A program made the translations under genes and the position numbers. Below are positions 7,546 through 10,399 of a DNA stretch of 10,399 nucleotides, in pieces. The DNA comes from Cochliopodium minus (lineage: Eukaryota; Discosea; Himatismenida; Cochliopodiidae). Position 1 is the stretch's first letter. Every line of letters starts with the position of its first letter. A model generated the notes under the pieces. The model was not told the DNA's origin. It saw only the letters and a program-made list of their open reading frames with translations, and made no database searches. The DNA lies in the NCBI GenBank assembly GCA_024220525.1, contig JAMYWO010000037.1:207603-218001 (forward strand). Reading direction: 5' to 3'.

Positions 7546-10287
7546 ATGAGTGATATTGTGGATGACAATGAATTCAATTTTGAATTGGTAGAAGATGAGA
7601 ATATAGAGGAATATATATTGGATGAAGAATTGATCCCGTTCGAGGATCCAGGCAGCAATTTCCAGGAGAGTGTGGATACCAAAGATGTGATAACGGAGCT
7701 TCTGGGCGATCATGCAAATGATGTGGACAACGAAAGTGAAGAGATGGATGATCTCTATGAACTGCCATTGGACATCAATAGTGTAGATAATCATAAGAAG
7801 CAAAAGGAGAAAGAACAAAGGGAGAAATTGGAGAAGGAACAAGAATTTTCATTTGAAGAGGAATTCGTCATTGGGGATGAATTCTTGGATGATAACATCC
7901 AGAGCAGCTATACTCAGAACATTGATGAGAAAGATCACATCAATTCTGATTTGCTCAGGGGTTCTTTCATGAATCATTCCACCTCTTCGTTTTGGAACAA
8001 CATCGCCAGGACCATGTTGGATCTCTCCTTAATGAAGGTATAATGAAAAGAAAAAATATATATTTTATTTCCAATAGGCCTATTGAAAAGCTTGGCGTTA
8101 TAATTTAGGATTAAAAAGCAATTAAGAATTATAATCAGTCAATATTCAAATCATATATCCTATTAAGGGGATATATATGGTTGTTGTTATATCAAAATAA
8201 TTCATATTTATGGTCAAAATAAATTTTTATAAATGTTTTAAAAACAAGATCAAAACAACAATGAAGAAATTTTATTTCTTTTTATAATAATAGGATGATT
8301 TGAAGAATCATGTTGAAGATAAAGCAAAATTCGAATTCAGGAAACATTCTGCAAACAATCTCTTGGCTAAACTCAAAGAATTGGTCGAGAAATCTACTCC
8401 TGAGCCCAAATTTAAGACCACATGTCAAGTGATTGGGAAGAATTGTGTAGAATTTGTCAAATGTTGTGTCATCAAGGATCTCAGACAGATGAATTGGGAT
8501 AACTTCAATAATTCTGAGGAGAATCTTTCCACTAAGATAGCTTTGCTCACAGATTTTGTCCAAAAGCGTATCATACAGGAGAATGGAAGCAATGGAAACA
8601 ATAATCTTTATATGAATAAATCCACCAATAGTCTTTTGAATGGGTAAGAGAAGAAATACATGTATTTAATCTATTAGTTATATAAAGTTCGAATATCTTA
8701 CAAAAATATAAATATTGATTTTTCTTCATTTGTTGAAAATATATTAGAAAAACATATATTGGAATCATAATTCCTTGGTGTACAAAAAGGAAAATGATTT
8801 ATCCAGAGGGAAAATAATTATTTTATCAAAAGAGATTTGATGATTTCTTTGGATCAAACAATTTAAAAATATATATAATTTGAGATGAAACATCTCATTT
8901 ATTTTTGTTGTGATTTCACAATTAATATTAATTTTTTTTTTTTTCATGAATTAATCAAGTATCAAAAGCAAATCCAACAATAATCTCATCAGATCCACTA
9001 CCTACAACCAGGGAATGCCCAACATCAAAAATAGCTACGAGGACAAAAACGAGGTGATGAGTTCCACCACCAATCTAATCTTGAACCTTAAGCCCAGACA
9101 AGAGAGTGATGAGTTAAAGGAGTCTGACTCCAACATCCGTGAACTCTTGCCTGTCATAAAAGTAAAAATATTAATTTAATACAATTTAATTTTTTTGAAC
9201 AATTTTTCATTTTTTTTTTAAATTTGTGGTAAATTTCAATTAATTTGTTTAGAAAGAATTTATCTCTTCATTGTGCATTTTAAATTTATTTATGGATTAT
9301 TTTTAAACACTTTATTCAGTTTTAATTTTAAAAAAAGCATTTGTTTTTTATAAATTTTTTTTTTTTTAGTTTTAATTTTTTAATTTTGTTTGTTTTTAAA
9401 AAATTTTTAATTATTTTAATTTTGTAAATTTTTTTATTTTTTTAATTTTATAAATTATTTTTTTTTTAGTTTTTTGCTTGTTTTAATTTTTTAATTATTT
9501 AATATTTTTTTATTTTTTTAATTTTTTAATAAGACCTGGAAAGTCTCGATTTTCGACGAGAACGAAAAGGGCTCCTATGAGAAAAACAGGGAGAAGCTCA
9601 TTCAGATGATGAACTTGGTTTGCTCCCAGCTTGTCAAAGAAAGCGACGAACTCGCCAAGCCTTCCCAAGAGCTCAAACTCACTTTGTCCAACCTCGTGAG
9701 AAGTGGTGATGAGTTTTTCTACAATGGAACTGTCAACTCTCAAAACTTGATCGAACAAAACATGAGGATCACTGTCAATGTAAAAAAACTTTGTCAATAA
9801 TTTTTTTTTTTTTTTTTGTTAATAATTTTTTTTATTTTTTTTTAACAATACATTTGTTTTTTATTTTGAATATTTACCATCAAATTAATTTTTTAAATTT
9901 AAATTTAATATTTTTTTATTCTTTGAAATTTTTCAATTTTTTATTTTTTATTTTATTATAATAAAATATATATTTTATGTATACAATGATTTTATTTTTT
10001 ATTGTATTTTTATTTTTTGATTTTTTTTTTGATTTTTATTTATATTTTGATTGTTTATGATTTTTTTGATTCCATTATTTGTTTTTATTTTATTTTTTGA
10101 CTTTATTTATTTTTTTAATTTTATTTTGAAATGATAGGTATTAAAAGAAATTCTCCAACAAAAGCAAATCATTGCACCTAGTAGCGCTCTCACTATGCGC
10201 ACCACCACCATGAGCCCCAACAACAATAAATTCACACGTGAAACCAAAGTGGTCACCTCCCCCTCCACTCCTCGCTTAAATAAGTAA
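7546..10287 (+). CDS. Acidic, helix-rich protein of unrecognised family (5 exons, 3' end uncertain)
   Basis: Exons are 7546-8037, 8294-8643, 8960-9161, 9534-9779 and 10138-10287, giving 479 residues if the TAA at 10285-10287 is the stop. Phases match at every GT-AG junction. I do not recognise the family. Residues 1-135 are strongly acidic (for example NESEEMDDLYE), with a short charged coiled-coil-like segment near 84-100 (KKQKEKEQREKLEKEQE). Residues 165-260 are a helical region with two Cys-rich turns (EFVKCCVIKDL). Residues 262-345 are Asn/Ser-rich and probably disordered. Residues 349-440 form a second helical region (KLIQMMNLVCSQLVKESDE), and the tail is Thr/Pro-rich (SPSTPRLNK). Two helical blocks of about 90 residues could be helical bundles of an adaptor or cytoskeletal protein, but that is a guess. 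The final AAG-TAA also contains a GTAAAA donor at 10284, followed by a T-rich tract like the other introns, so the gene may continue beyond the window. Confidence 0.7.
8644..8959 (+). other. Intron 2 of the acidic helical gene
   Basis: These 316 bp begin GTAAGA and end TCAAG. Removal joins LLNG to IKSKSNNN in phase 2. The composition is mixed A/T without the long T tracts of later introns. Nothing else is seen inside. Confidence 0.7.
9162..9533 (+). other. Intron 3 of the acidic helical gene, T-rich
   Basis: These 372 bp begin GTAAAA and end AATAAG. Removal joins LLPVIK to TWKVSIFDE in phase 0. It consists mainly of T-rich words (TTTTTAATTTT) on the coding strand and holds no coding or RNA signal that I can see. 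Confidence 0.7.
9780..10137 (+). other. Intron 4 of the acidic helical gene, T-rich
   Basis: These 358 bp begin GTAAAA and end TGATAG. Removal joins MRITVN to VLKEILQQKQ in phase 0. If not spliced, translation would stop after five more codons at TAA 9798-9800. The content is low-complexity T with scattered A. Confidence 0.7.
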
Positions 10288-10399
10288 AAAATTTTTATTT
10301 TTTGATTTTTTATATTTTTATATTTTTATTTTTTATTTTTTATTTTTTATTTTTTATTTTTATTTTTATTTTTATTTTTTATTTTTTATTTTTTATTTT
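10288..10399. repeat. TTTTTTA / TTTTTA repeat tract at the window end
   Basis: After AAAATTTTT the sequence becomes tandem TTTTTTA and TTTTTA units up to the last base, the same unit types as the intronic array at 5550-5706. It may be the start of another intron of the preceding gene or its 3' flank. Confidence 0.8.

Noticed and set aside
7488-7842. Minus-strand open frames with Ser-rich and Leu/Phe-rich translations
   Set aside because: These are antisense shadows of the acidic first exon of the last gene; acidic codons read backwards give Ser, Phe and Leu.
8282-8563. Minus-strand open frame starting MDKICEQSY
   Set aside because: It is opposite an exon whose frame and splice phases are consistent on the plus strand, and shows no domain motif.
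9510-9797. Minus-strand open frame of 95 codons
   Set aside because: It is the shadow of the G/C-rich exon 9534-9779, which splices in phase with its neighbours on the plus strand.

Overview
The window looks like nuclear DNA from a very AT-rich, intron-dense unicellular eukaryote. All genes lie on the plus strand, head to tail, 150-350 bp apart. Each is built from short exons whose reading frames join only when GT...AG introns (mostly 49-420 bp, donor usually GTAA, acceptor TAG, AAG or CAG) are removed. TGA and TAA act as stops and no exon contains an in-frame stop, so the standard genetic code fits. Ankyrin, RCC1 and nucleotidyltransferase-like families together with tiny introns suggest a free-living amoeba or amoeboflagellate. 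Anaeramoeba or a similar lineage is only a guess.

Layout. (1) 3-1690: five-exon ankyrin-repeat protein with one predicted C-terminal membrane helix. (2) 1870-3259: 6-phosphogluconolactonase, the second enzyme of the oxidative pentose-phosphate pathway. The family core runs from 2025, and an upstream exon at 1870-1963 would add a secretory signal peptide in frame. (3) 3435-7214: an 18-exon chain that stays open throughout and reads as a predicted nucleotidyltransferase domain, a middle region with faint RNA-ligase-like features, about four RCC1 repeats and a short helical tail (610 residues in the model preferred here). (4) 7546-10287: a five-exon acidic, helix-rich protein of unrecognised family whose 3' end may continue past the window.

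Non-coding stretches are low-complexity A/T. Introns in the 3' halves of genes become strongly T-rich on the coding strand, including TTTTTTA and TTTTTA tandem runs at 5550-5706 and 10288-10399. Exons in the same 3' halves use more G/C-ending codons. I see no tRNA, rRNA, transposon, CRISPR array or minus-strand gene. The four genes do not form an obvious pathway. The most interesting items are the nucleotidyltransferase-RCC1 fusion, the possible dual targeting of the lactonase, and a frame-preserving intron in the ankyrin gene.

All exon borders were inferred by eye from frame continuity, family motifs and GT-AG ends; no transcript evidence was available.
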